From the NCBI GenBank assembly GCA_033030425.1, contig JAUFSD010000025.1, positions 1,054,001-1,118,000 on the forward strand: a stretch of 64,000 nucleotides of DNA, in the 5' to 3' direction. How positions within the stretch are numbered: position 1 is the stretch's first letter; each line of letters opens with the position of its first letter. This DNA is from Verpa conica (lineage: Eukaryota; Ascomycota; Pezizomycetes; Pezizales; Morchellaceae). A program made the position numbers and the translations under genes. The notes beneath the pieces were generated by a model. That model was given only the letters and a program-made list of their open reading frames with translations, was not told where the DNA came from and ran no database searches. Shown here piece by piece: positions 11,443-21,343 of the stretch.

Positions 11443-11798
11443 TGTAAAAACCGATCACCTATTGGGGAACAGCAGGCGATAATCACAAGGCAAGGCTAGT
11501 ATCGAGAGACTAGGGACTCAAGGACAAGGTAGGTATGGTAACAATATAAGTTGTTGCGTGAAGAACTAACTAACTGACAGAGATGGGTCCCTTTTATACC
11601 TTTTCTGGAGGGACGCTGAGATCAATAATGAGACAATAGGAAACTGAAGGAGCGACTTCCTTCTACATGAAACTATAGACGTCTCGTCCTGCGAGGCGTA
11701 CTTTTTACATGACCAATGATAACAGGAATCCTACAAGATATGAAACGATACATGAAACAAGGAGATAGACAAGGCAGACTAGGAAATGGGTGTTCTTG
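11443..11798 (-). mobile_element. Putative LTR, minus orientation
   Basis: Read on the minus strand, this starts TGTCAAGAAC and ends TTTTTACA (TG..CA ends), carries a TATAAAAGGG box about 200 bases in, and is followed by a short leader and an ATG frame. That is the usual order promoter, leader, gag of an LTR retrotransposon. Its first ten bases equal those of the direct-repeat LTRs at 11829 and 12603, but the rest is diverged. No second LTR in this orientation is visible. Confidence 0.45.
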
Positions 11799-11828
11799 AC
11801 ATCTTTATTTTACCTCATTCACTCAGGC

Positions 11829-12253
11829 TGTCAAGAACGACAAATCATCAGTTCTCACTCGGTCACAAATTGTCACTCGACCACCAGTCAGCCTTGCCGT
11901 TTCATATCAGTTTCATGTCTAGTCTCATTTATGTTTCATGTATGGGATGACGTGGCCTGCCACGTCATCAGGATCTCCTTAGTTTCATATCACGTATCAT
12001 GTTCTTGTTTCATGTAGTCTGACACGCTACGCGTGTCAGCCCCTTCCCTTTCATGTTTCGGCCATACTATAAGTATTGAGCCATTTCCCCAGTTCTTAGT
12101 TTTAGTTCTCTATCCTTCAACTTGTATTTACTACCAAGTACCTACTCTAGTTCCAGTCTTCCCAGTCTTCTAGACCATGTGCCCTTAGTGTCCCAGTTCT
12201 TTAGACATCACCTGCTGTCCCCACTAGAGCAAGGGCTTGTGTACTTTTACACA
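11829..12253 (+). mobile_element. LTR-like direct repeat, copy 1
   Basis: About 425 bp, starting TGTCAAGAACGACAAATC and ending TTTTACACA. It is roughly 95% identical to 12603-13028. It contains two strong palindromes: GATGACGTGGC-CT-GCCACGTCATC (11946-11969) and CTGACACGC-TAC-GCGTGTCAG (near 12019-12039), and a CATACTATAAGTA box (12063-12075) that may be a promoter. The pair encloses only about 350 bp, so it could be a miniature LTR element (TRIM-like) or tandem solo LTRs. Confidence 0.6.
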
Positions 12254-12473
12254 GGCATAAATGGAGCATATATATAGGTTTGAGTTGTCACTGGGGGCTA
12301 GTTTCACAAATTACAAGGAGTGAAGGATCTACATCACCAGCGACTACTCACTACCGTCAGAACTAAGGCATACACAGCGTCATACTTCATAGCCCTGGGT
12401 TCATGCGGTTATCTACTCATGTATTCTTGAATCTTGATTTGACCCTACGGTTCATGTACATTGTGAAACATGC

Positions 12474-12581
12474 TTCCCAAAAACCTTACTCCCACTAATA
12501 GGCTACAGAAAGCTTTCACTGTCCAATAGAGACTACAGAGGCTCATACTAACCCTTGAAAATAGACCAATGCTTTTTGGGG
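12474..12581 (-). repeat. Dispersed repeat, copy c, inverted
   Basis: Reverse-complement copy of the repeats at 10671 and 11231, lying between the two LTR-like repeats. Its ends, TTCCCAAAAA and TTTTTGGGG, form a short terminal inverted repeat. Confidence 0.6.
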
Positions 12582-12602
12582 TGTGCTAAATTAAAGGCCT
12601 TG

Positions 12603-13028
12603 TGTCAAAGAACGACAAATCATCAGTTCTCACTCGGTCACAAATTGTCACTCAACCACCAGTCAGCCTTGCCTGTTTCATATTAGTTTCATGTCTAGTC
12701 TCATTTATGTTTCATGTATGGGATGACGTGGCTTGCCATGTCATCAGGATCTCCTAGTTTCATATCACGTATTATGTTCTTGTTTCATGTAGTCTGACAT
12801 GCTACGCGTGTCAGCCCCTTCCCTTTCATGTTTCGGCCATACTATAAGTATCGAGCCATTTCCCCAGTTCTTAGTCTTAGCTCTCCATCCTTCAACTTGT
12901 ATTCAATACCAAGTACCTACTCTAGTTCCAGTCTTTCCAGTCTTCTAGTCCATGTGCCCATAGTGTCCCAGTTCTTTAGATATCACCTGCTGTCCCCACT
13001 AGAGCAAGGGCTTGTGTACTTTTACACC
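12603..13028 (+). mobile_element. LTR-like direct repeat, copy 2
   Basis: Second copy of the 11829 repeat. Most differences from copy 1 are C/T or G/A transitions (for example CCACGTC to CCATGTC and GACACGC to GACATGC), and they break both palindromes. No matching target-site duplication is seen around the pair. Confidence 0.6.
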
Positions 13029-13388
13029 ATATACCTGGATAGTGCTCTTAGGGGCTCTTTCTGAGATCATGTCTATGTTGTGGCCGAGTGATGTGCTATG
13101 TATCAAATTCTGCCAAGCCTGCAAGGGTGGGATCTCCTATCTTTATAATATTTTTTCAGGGGGACTTGGAGTAGGCTTACTTAATTATAACAAATCTTTC
13201 TCTAGTAGTTTCTACTTCTATGAGATAGTTAGTTTCCTCATTAGGCAAAAAGTGCCTGGGATGCAAATCTCAGCCAGGGACCCTTTATTGGATAAAATAG
13301 TTAGCTTCCTGTACCACAATCAGTGTTAGGTTACGGCTGAGTATAATTATTTAAATGCATGCGTCCGCGTTTCTCCACCATTACTATA

Positions 13389-14423
13389 ATGTCTCTTTTA
13401 TCTCTTCTTAGAGATCTTCGGCCACCTACCCCGGCAATAATTCAACACGCACCCAGGTGCTCTCTACATCTCCAAGAAATGACACCTTCCCCACAATCAC
13501 CCAAGCCCTCAGCCCGATGACAAAGAGCCTTCTCGACTTCCCGCCGAAATATGAGCATATCCATCAACTCGTACCATCCCACAACTCCGTATACCTCAAG
13601 CTCACCAACTTGTTCGCCACCGGCCCACTTTTCCACATTCGACAGAGGTACGGGGGAGAATGTAATAGACAGTATATACACAAACAGTAGTAGAAGAAAT
13701 CAAATGCAACCTAGCACGCTTATCAGTCACCATAGCCACGCTTAAAAACAAAAAAAAAGCCACTCATTCGTTGCGTACCCTGATCTCGTCTTCGATATGA
13801 AAATGGGATACGGAGGTGGACTATCTCTGGGGTGAGTCTGTATACACGCTCATGTCACATTAACTGTGCGAAGCTAGATACAATCGGGTCTAGACTCATC
13901 ACAGGTATAGAAAACAAGGAGAAAAAATGTAGAAGAGACAGATATCGATTTTGTCTCGTATCGTGACACATGTATTATGAAATTGCTTGTTTTATTGTGG
14001 GTGTTGGGGGTGCCGATGTTGTTTATTTGTGGTGAGGTTTTGCGTTGAGGGTGAGGACTCGTCGATAGAGGAGATTATCATTGATAAGAGGGCGTATTGA
14101 GTAGTTATGGTATAGGAGCGTCAGGTCGTATGATTTCCGGATCTTTTTAGATGCTCAAGGAAGCGGGGGAGAAGGCCGCGGAGAGGTGTAAGAAGTGGAA
14201 GAAGTGTGTAATTTTGAATAGCTATATACCGCATGTAATAGCGTCGGATTATAAAGGTAGGGATTTGAGGGTTATTGGCGTGGTTGATTATGATCGCTGG
14301 CATTATTTTAGATCGATTCTATTGCAGCTTGTGTATTTGGTTAAGACTGAGGTATTACATGTAATTGGTAGGCCAGTTGCCATTTATGGACTTATTATCG
14401 TTGTATTATTAGGTGTTGAATAG
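13389..14423 (+). pseudogene. F-box-like paralogue B, decayed
   Basis: Matches the intact F-box gene block by block. The ATG at 13389 is followed by a damaged F-box. The segment at 13457-13620 corresponds to its residues 30-80 (a PPKYEHIHQLVPSHNSVYL stretch against PPENEDIYQLIQSHTTSVSL). The 3' part at 14151-14250 corresponds to the basic C-terminal helix (KKWKKCVILNSY against KKLKRCAVLSYH). Frameshifts and stops separate the blocks. The upstream 13070-13380 region also resembles that of paralogues A and C, including GGCTGAGTATAATTATTTAAATGC. Confidence 0.7.
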
Positions 14424-14889
14424 GTATAGCGGGACCCGAGTATTAGGAGGCTTGGCCTTCTAAGAGAGCAAGCGGGCGATCAACTCTCGTTTTATGTGGC
14501 AGAGAAAGAGCTGATGTATTGTCTGAGAGAGATATCGATATATCTAAAGAAACGAATATAACCTATGATTCACCTGGGCCCTCAAATATAGTCCTCGGGC
14601 GCAGACAATTGATCTCCATTATCTATTCTGCAACACTTTGTTTTACCACAATCGCAGCTTAGTATCACATTCTGCCAATTCTTATATTTTTGTATTGAGG
14701 CTTGTAATATTAATATTGGGGGAGGTAGTCATTTGTTGGCATAGCTTTATTCTTAATATAATGTGCTCTCTAATAATCTGTTTTATAGAGAACTACATGT
14801 ATTTCCACATTTGGTTCCTGTGTTACATCGCGGCTGAGTATAATTGTTTTACTGTTCAGTGCTACCCCGCATCCATCCATATCACTAGA

Positions 14890-15807
14890 ATGACCCTTCT
14901 ATCTCTCCCGCCAGAAATTGTAGTGCTTATCTTCGACCACCTCACCCCCGAGTACTTGAACACCCACCCTGAAACTCTCTACATTTCCAAAAAATGGTAC
15001 ACCTATGCCCTCCCCACAGCAATCAAATCTCTCCGACTCCTGCCAAAACACCTCCCCCGCTTTCCACCAGAAAATGAGGATATCTACCAGCTCATACAAT
15101 CGCACACAACTTCCGTATCCCTCACGCTCCGTGACCACTTCACGCCCGACCAGCTACGATCAGCCAACCTGATAGAGCTCACCAACGCGTTCAAATCCGA
15201 ACTATCACGCTTCTCCGCTACCCTCACCACACTAAAACAACTCAAAACCTTCTCCTTCATTGCCCAATATGTGCCCAGCCACGGGAATCAGAGGGGCCTT
15301 ATAACCTACCTCTGGGACGAGTCCATGTACACGCTCATCTCGTCCCTCCCAACCAAAACACTCACATCATTAACACTAGACACAATTGGGTCCAAGTTTC
15401 TCACGGGGACAGAGAGCTCCCGTCCGCGATGGCATCTGTGCACTATGATGAAAGAGTTTGTTGCGCTGCGGGTGCTGAAGGTACGGATGGTGTTTATGTG
15501 CGGAGAGATCTTCCGTGTCGGGGGTGAAGAATCGCCGCTTGAGGATATTGTTGTTAATGTTCTGCGGGCTCCTATTTATCACAATGGGTGCTGTTCTTAC
15601 AATGTGGTTAATCTATGTGGCTCCAAGGCCCATCGCTACCGTTCTAGAAAAGCTTTCGTGTGTGCTATGAAGGAGGCTCTTAAGGGGTATAAGAAGTTGA
15701 AGAGGTGTGCAGTGCTGAGTTACCATACATATGAAATAATATTGAATGACTGTGAGAATGATGAGGGAGAGGCCTTTTGGGGGCCTTTATGGGATTATAC
15801 TTTATGA
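14890..15807 (+). CDS. F-box-domain protein, intact paralogue C
   Basis: 305 residues from the ATG at 14890. The same frame is open back to 14638, but paralogues A and B also begin at this ATG, and the upstream part aligns with their promoters, so the shorter start is preferred. Residues 1-45 form an F-box (LPPEIVVLIFDHL, then the YISKKW segment); F-box proteins bind Skp1 and bring substrates to SCF ubiquitin ligases. The remainder (about 250 residues) resembles fungal F-box proteins with a poorly conserved substrate domain, and no LRR or WD repeats are evident. The C-terminus has a basic helix (KEALKGYKKLKRC). No introns are needed. It is the only intact member of a three-copy tandem family and follows a degraded one. 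Confidence 0.75.
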   Translation: MTLLSLPPEIVVLIFDHLTPEYLNTHPETLYISKKWYTYALPTAIKSLRLLPKHLPRFPPENEDIYQLIQSHTTSVSLTLRDHFTPDQLRSANLIELTNAFKSELSRFSATLTTLKQLKTFSFIAQYVPSHGNQRGLITYLWDESMYTLISSLPTKTLTSLTLDTIGSKFLTGTESSRPRWHLCTMMKEFVALRVLKVRMVFMCGEIFRVGGEESPLEDIVVNVLRAPIYHNGCCSYNVVNLCGSKAHRYRSRKAFVCAMKEALKGYKKLKRCAVLSYHTYEIILNDCENDEGEAFWGPLWDYTL

Positions 15808-16157
15808 TGTCTGCGGTGGGTTAGGGGTTACGGATGTACTTGTCGCTATAGGTGTATTTAGTTTTTTTTCTTTAGTATGAATATACTGGTATTTTTGGTA
15901 TCTTAATCTCATTGCTAGACATCAATTGGACTGAATGTGGGACTCGAGCTGCCTGTCATAGAGATGGGCTCTTGGTAGAGTTATGTTCCATTGTGTTGTG
16001 AGTAAATTAACCGTATTGTCCTCGTGTCTTGGCTACTACCCCCCTCTAATAGAGAATCTTCAGCCCACATACAAGGTGCTTGTAGGAATCCTGGGCTCAT
16101 ATACTGTAGTCTTGGCAATTATGGTAATAAAACCTCTAAAGATTCATATACAAACGT
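15808..16157. other. 3' flank of F-box gene and 5S upstream
   Basis: No supported gene. Short frames at 15983-16227 run into the 5S gene and are not credible. Confidence 0.4.
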
Positions 16158-16272
16158 GTTCGGTCATAGAACGATGAAAATGGAGCATCCCGTCCGCTCT
16201 GCTGTACCCAATCATCGTATCGCCTAGTTAGTACTGCAGTGGGTGACCATGTGGGAATCCTGGGTACTGAAC
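16158..16272 (+). rRNA. 5S ribosomal RNA
   Basis: 115 nt, with the conserved 5S core GCATCCCGTCCGCTCTGC and GTGGGTGACCATGTGGGAATCC. Helix I pairs GTTCGGT (16158-16164) with ACTGAAC (16266-16272), and helix II pairs CGATGA with TCATCG. A T8 run at 16282-16289 can end RNA polymerase III transcription. The promoter is internal, as for all 5S genes. Scattered single 5S genes outside the rDNA array are common in filamentous ascomycetes. Ends are set by helix I and may be off by one or two bases. Confidence 0.92.
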
Positions 16273-16922
16273 TCATTATCTTTTTTTTGGAGGGGGGGGG
16301 GAAGGGCTTAAGGGGACTGGCAGGTTCTTCGGGTTGTTTATATTGCTAGTAGTTTTGGGTACTAGGTATATTGAGTAAGTGATTTGCATGAGTTGGTACT
16401 CTACTGTGAGGTATACTGGATTGCTAGGCTACTTCATAGCTTACCTACATGCAGCTTCAGGGAAAACTTGCCGGAATGGCTATATCTGGTGATAGTCATG
16501 GATCTTTGATTAAAGATTGCTCTTAAAACCCCTCTGAGGTTTAGCTTCTGGGTATAGATATACTTGAATTTAACTTATAAATGTATCTTAGCCATACTAA
16601 AATAAAGATCTTACTACATAGATATTCCGACTCCACCAAAATTGTAACTGTATAAACAATGATTTAATTAAGGAAAGAATTGGCTTGAAAAAAAAGAGTA
16701 ATCGACAGAAGAAAGACATGAAAATAGCACCCAAAAACGCTAAATCTACCTAATTTAAGTTATATTCAAGAGACTACGACTATAGTAGGTTGCTGTGATC
16801 GATGGCTTGGTATCTGGGACCTGTATGATTGTTTCAGTTCTTGGCTAGGTTTCTAAGGCAACTATCAGCATGGAGCTCTAAATAGAAATACCGGATATAC
16901 TTACTGCAAATGCTGATTAATT
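16273..16922. other. Intergenic, AT-rich
   Basis: Contains the 5S terminator region and a G-run (16292-16301), then AT-rich sequence. No gene seen. Confidence 0.45.
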
Positions 16923-19228
16923 TCAAGAGATAATTATGGTGCTATTTTCTGGAATTCTAGGAAGGAGGTTTACTAGTTGTTCTGGTGGGCAAAGATAGAT
17001 AAGTCCATCTGCGAATGCCTTAATACTGGTGGGGTTAAACCAGGTGTACCAGTAGCGCCAGTAGGTCATCGCTAGAAGTTTCGCGTGGGGATTGTTTCGC
17101 GTCATAATTAATTGGTTGCGGTTAGGTTTTTGGTGCGGCATAGCTAAGAATGTCTCTCTGCTCGGAAACCTTCGGTAGACCTAGTCTTTCATCGCTCAGG
17201 GCCATTTCATTTAATCTTCCAAACTTGTCAATAAACTGAATATTTAAGATAGTCCCCAAGATTTGATATGGTGAGAGTAGCACATCGATCATGATATCAG
17301 GTCCATGGCGGCCACTCAGTGACCAGGCAAGAGAGACAATATCAGACCCCCTAGTCATGTAAAGTTTCATGTTTAGATGAGTCTGAGTAAGGTCATCAAA
17401 GGATTTGGCATCGGGGTTATATGGACGTATAAATTGCTCGTAACTGGAGTTCTTCAGTTCGGGGGAAATCGTCAAGTCCTGGCGTGACACAGTATCCCCT
17501 GGGTCAAAAGATTGCAAAAAGGAAACCGCTTGTTGGTTGACAAAAATCCCCCCTTGCCCTATAAAGATAATGGCCGCTTCTTTTGGGCATTGTGGACTTG
17601 GTTCGAGAAGAGTGCTCATGACGACAAAATTACCCCCGCTGGCGATTCCGGCGGTATTTATGTTTGATGAATGATTTGAGTTAAAGCGGCCTCCGATTAT
17701 ATCAAACGCTATCTCATGAACTGCTGAGATCTGTAAAAAATGAGATTCCTGAAGTTCTCTGTGTTCTCGCTGCAAGTGTAATATTCTTTTAGCATAAGAA
17801 ACAGTCTGACCCCGCAAGTCATAAAGTAATTTTTACCACATGAATTGAAACGCCGAAAATATTCCGTTTGATCTCTCTATGATGCGACATACAGCCCTTC
17901 CATCAAGGGTTACGCTATATTCGCCGATTGGTGAGGTAAATGCAAGTACTGTCCAAAGAGCTAAGACTCTCTGAAAAGTGTCAAGGCAATTCTTTGACCA
18001 GGCATTCTGTTCATTTGAAAAAGATTGATGATTTTCCACGTGGATCTTTTTGAACAAGAGAACAAAAGGTTCCCCAAAGAGATCCCGTAGGTCTTCCTCA
18101 AATGTATAGATTTCCCGTGCATCTCTGCCTATATTGTTCCCTTGTATTTCTGCTTCTGCGTCTGCCTCCACTTCCAACATATCCAAGTCACAGGGGTTTA
18201 CCCCGATCATTAGAAGCGCAGCCTTTATGCCATTTTTCGTAAATGGAAATTGAACTATATCTGAAACTCGCACTGACCACACAGCATATTTCCGGGAAAG
18301 GTGGTATGCCGCTTTAGCAATACACTGAATTGCATCGTTTTTTTTTTAGATTATTGAAAAGACCCCCAAGGATTCTATCAACAACTAGGCTAGGGGAGAT
18401 CCTAAAGGAGGTTTCTACATTCGTTTCCTGGCGTTGTAGGTTTAATTTGATGGATGCTGCTTTAAGGAGTTGGTAGTTATTGGTATGGTTACTTCGATCT
18501 AGCGACATCTCGGTCACTAAACGGAGGCGGCCACGGGGTCCGGAGATCGCACAGTATTTCTGGGGTTGCTCCCAAATGACTTGTGTATCAATCTCGTAAG
18601 AAACTCCTAAGCCAAGTACCTTTGAAGCAAAGGCTGTGAGCCAAACCGGGCTCGGTCCTTGTGGTGGGCGTATCGTAGTTATTGCATAGATAGCCGCAGC
18701 TAGATCTTGAGCAGGAGGGGCGGCTGTAAACTGCCTCGAATAAGATAAAGCTGCCCCGACAGCGTTTTCATGTAACCTCTCGAGCCTCAATATGATACGG
18801 CCAATCTCTGGATCGATTGGACAGGCAGCAATTTCATTGCTGAGTGCCTGAAGCTGGCTAGTAGATGGTATCGAGATCTCAGGTGGTCTTTTGAAGAAGT
18901 GTAGCCACTCTGATAGCACCCTTGCTGTGAATTCGGCTGGAAAAGAGGCACGGAGAGCCATAGTAATTGCGGCGAAGGCTACTCCACCTCTCGTTTTCGC
19001 TAACATTGGAGGAATTAAGGATATACCGGCACCGATGTAAAGAACATCGGCCGAGAAGCCGAATCTCCTTGCCTGCATAAGGCCCGTCTCTACAACGCTG
19101 AGATAATCACTCGGCAGGTTCAGGGACTGGCCGTAGAGCTTGGCAAGCTCAATCGTGTATTGATCTACCCCCGCTTGCGCAAGTCGACTCATCAAAGTGA
19201 TCGGTGCTGATATTGTCATCGAAGTCAA
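16923..19228 (-). pseudogene. Large conserved-looking fungal protein gene, broken
   Basis: Minus strand, ATG at 19228. The first 304 codons (19228-18314) have good coding character (MTSMTISAPITLMSRLAQAG start; Ala/Leu-rich helical stretches). At a T10 run (18338-18347) the frame slips; the continuation (KKNDAIQCIAKAAYHLSRK) leads straight into the 18282-17833 block. An in-frame TAA at 17835-17833 (after ..FQFMW) then interrupts, and the same frame continues for 231 codons to 17122. After a further stop and frame change, a C-terminal block is readable to 16923 (TYWRYWYTWFN, then LIYLCPPEQLV). An intron at 17836-17770 has signals but does not keep frame. Joined, it would be roughly 770 residues. 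I do not recognise the family. Either it is a recent pseudogene or part of the damage is assembly error. Confidence 0.6.
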
Positions 19229-20190
19229 GGAGGTCTAGTCAACCGTGCCGGTCTGAGGGAAGGCTACAGACATCGTATCTTAGTTGCCACGTTTTTGGAT
19301 ATTTAATCTAAGTGAACAATTAGTGATAGAAGCTAGGAATAGTAGTAAGGGAATATGCGCTACCAATGTTTTACCTGAATCTTAAATAGTTAAGTAGTCA
19401 GTGAGTTTTCAATGAGCTATGGGAGTAGGATAAGGAATATAGGTTATTCCTGGTACATGAGCTCTGCTTCATCTACAAGGTTGGCCGCATAGCCCTGCTC
19501 TGAGGCAACCAAGAAAGTCATCCTGCGGGCGAATCACACGTAAAATCATAAAAAGTCACGTGAAAGCTTAGCTAAGAGAAGGGCTGGCTGTGCGTTGAGG
19601 TTAACTTACGATTTTGAGTGTATTTGGTACACACATACCTATTTTTTAACTATGGTGCGGACGGCCATAAAGGTGCACCAGCAAATTTGCCATGTGGAAC
19701 ACCCCTATTATGCCTAAGTATACCCCAAGTATGCCCAAGTATACCAACCTTTTTGGCTGCTTCATCCTCTAAAGAAATGTATCTAGATATTTATGCTAAA
19801 AGTACTTTTAGTAGTATACCAAGCCCTCAGATACTTTTAATACCTCTCTCATAATTTTTGGAAATCTTTACCTAAGTATAGATAATCATGCACAGTGTAT
19901 AATGGAGAACATTCCACATAACCCCTTCTCACACCCAAAAGTGAGGCTTATTCTACAACAAGCATAGCCCTGGTTAGGCCATAAAAAGCTGGAGACCTTT
20001 AAAAGTACAATATAAACCTTTCCAACTTTTCTTGGGGGATTCTGCCTATTATTGGTGTTGGAATATTGACTTCAAATCGCGGTACACCTTTATAACCGTG
20101 TGCACCGTACACGTATTAAACCTACTTCCTTTTGTTATTCTAAATTAATAGCTTCAATTCATACCCACTTGATCATTGGCATGGCACTCG
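19229..20190. other. Intergenic; short tandem-like motif
   Basis: Divergent upstream side of the broken minus-strand gene. A CACGTG motif lies at 19557-19562. Near 19712-19745 there are three to four degenerate units of the form CCTAAGTATA/CCCAAGTATA. The 78-codon frame at 19618-19854 has repetitive composition and no support. Confidence 0.45.
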
Positions 20191-20317
20191 GTTTCCAGTA
20201 GGATTATTGTGGAAGTGTGGCGTGCAAGACCAATGACTTTGGTTGGCCTTAGCAAAGATTCTAGCGTCAGTACTGGCTATAAAACCCCTGCTCACAACCC
20301 ATGTTTCCACCGGAAAC
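20191..20317. repeat. Small inverted-repeat element, GTTTCC-type ends
   Basis: Starts GTTTCCAGTAGGATT and ends with the near inverse CCACCGGAAAC. Related ends and internal motifs (CTGGTAG..., AAGATTCTAG) are at 44601-44752 and 46349-46498. No coding capacity. Confidence 0.45.
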
Positions 20318-20440
20318 TAATCGGTCAAATAGTAGCTCTCCTCCCGCTCCCCGCTGCAATTGGCAATAAAATGTTACCTCTACTTAGATTCAAACTGAGT
20401 ATTACATATCTCCCAGAACTATACCACCTTATCTTAAATA

Positions 20441-20470
20441 TTATCGGGGACAAAAATAACCGCGGATTAG
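20441..20470 (+). mobile_element. Single end of the TA-flanked miniature element family
   Basis: TTATCGGGGACAAAAATAAC after TA (20439-20440) matches the ends of the elements at 8652, 44959 and 55465. No matching second end is found within the next 300 bases, so this is a truncated copy. Confidence 0.5.
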
Positions 20471-20890
20471 CGTAGCAACCAAGTTGAGTCTTACTGTCAC
20501 CCAACCATCCTCCCTCCTAAAAGAATGCACTTATTATTCGAGACATATAGACGATATGGAACATACTGGCTTGCTGTTTCGTGCGCATGTATATATTTAC
20601 TATCTGCCTATTGCGGTGGTTGATTGCTTCCTCTATTAGTAGTTTAACACATGTCTACTCACGTGCTATCCCAAGACTACCAGAGCATGGCATATCACCC
20701 GCCCATCCCACAACCTCCAATACTCTTATGCTCCTGCTGTTACCCTCCATAGACGAGATGGCCAACCTCACCTCCCCATTGATCATACTGCCAGCGCGGG
20801 TCATTGAGCGTGCATACATCTCAAACCTCAAACCACCGTACCCCGGCACGAAACCACTCATCTCCGGGCTCTCTTTATTGGATAGGTATA

Positions 20891-21064
20891 CCGTATAAAC
20901 TCGAGAAATTTGTTAGCGAGTTCTACCGCTCCTTCCTATCAGACGTATAGTAGCTATCTGATCACAAGGATTTTATCTTAGGCTAGCTTTCATCGGCTTA
21001 GAGAGTCCCCAAATATGTCTAGACAATGGAGACTCTCGCTAACGAATTTCTCGAGTTTATACGG
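20891..21064. mobile_element. Miniature inverted-repeat element, CCGTATAAACTCGAG ends
   Basis: 174 bp with about 33-bp terminal inverted repeats (CCGTATAAACTCGAGAAATT at the left, its reverse complement at the right) differing by few bases. TA flanks are at 20889-20890 and 21065-21066. It lies some 280 bp upstream of the first kinase-ankyrin gene. Confidence 0.8.
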
Positions 21065-21343
21065 TACCTTAAAACGCTCTCTTCAATTGGGTAGCAGCAA
21101 CCACAACACTGCCACTCATGGTGAACAAGGGTTATACTCAGTATATCCAGGCACGGGGACCGCCAAGCTGTAATCCTGGCCTGGCCGGTCGCCAACCGCG
21201 AGTCGTTACCCAAGAAGTCTTACCTCGCTCCCTAGCAGAAACGATCAACACAATCACCTGTAAGTAGTTCCTGAACTAGGAAATTCCCCTTGATTACGGT
21301 AGACTAACAGAGTTAGTGATACCGCCGTAATAGTCTACTGAGG

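Noticed and set aside
17770..17836. Possible 67-nt intron removing the TAA of the broken minus-strand gene
   Set aside because: Donor and acceptor look reasonable, but removal shifts the frame, whereas the coding-like sequence continues in the original frame on both sides.
20581..20898. 105-codon frame ending at the 20891 element
   Set aside because: Its last codons come from the inverted-repeat element, and the opposite strand is equally open; no motif.
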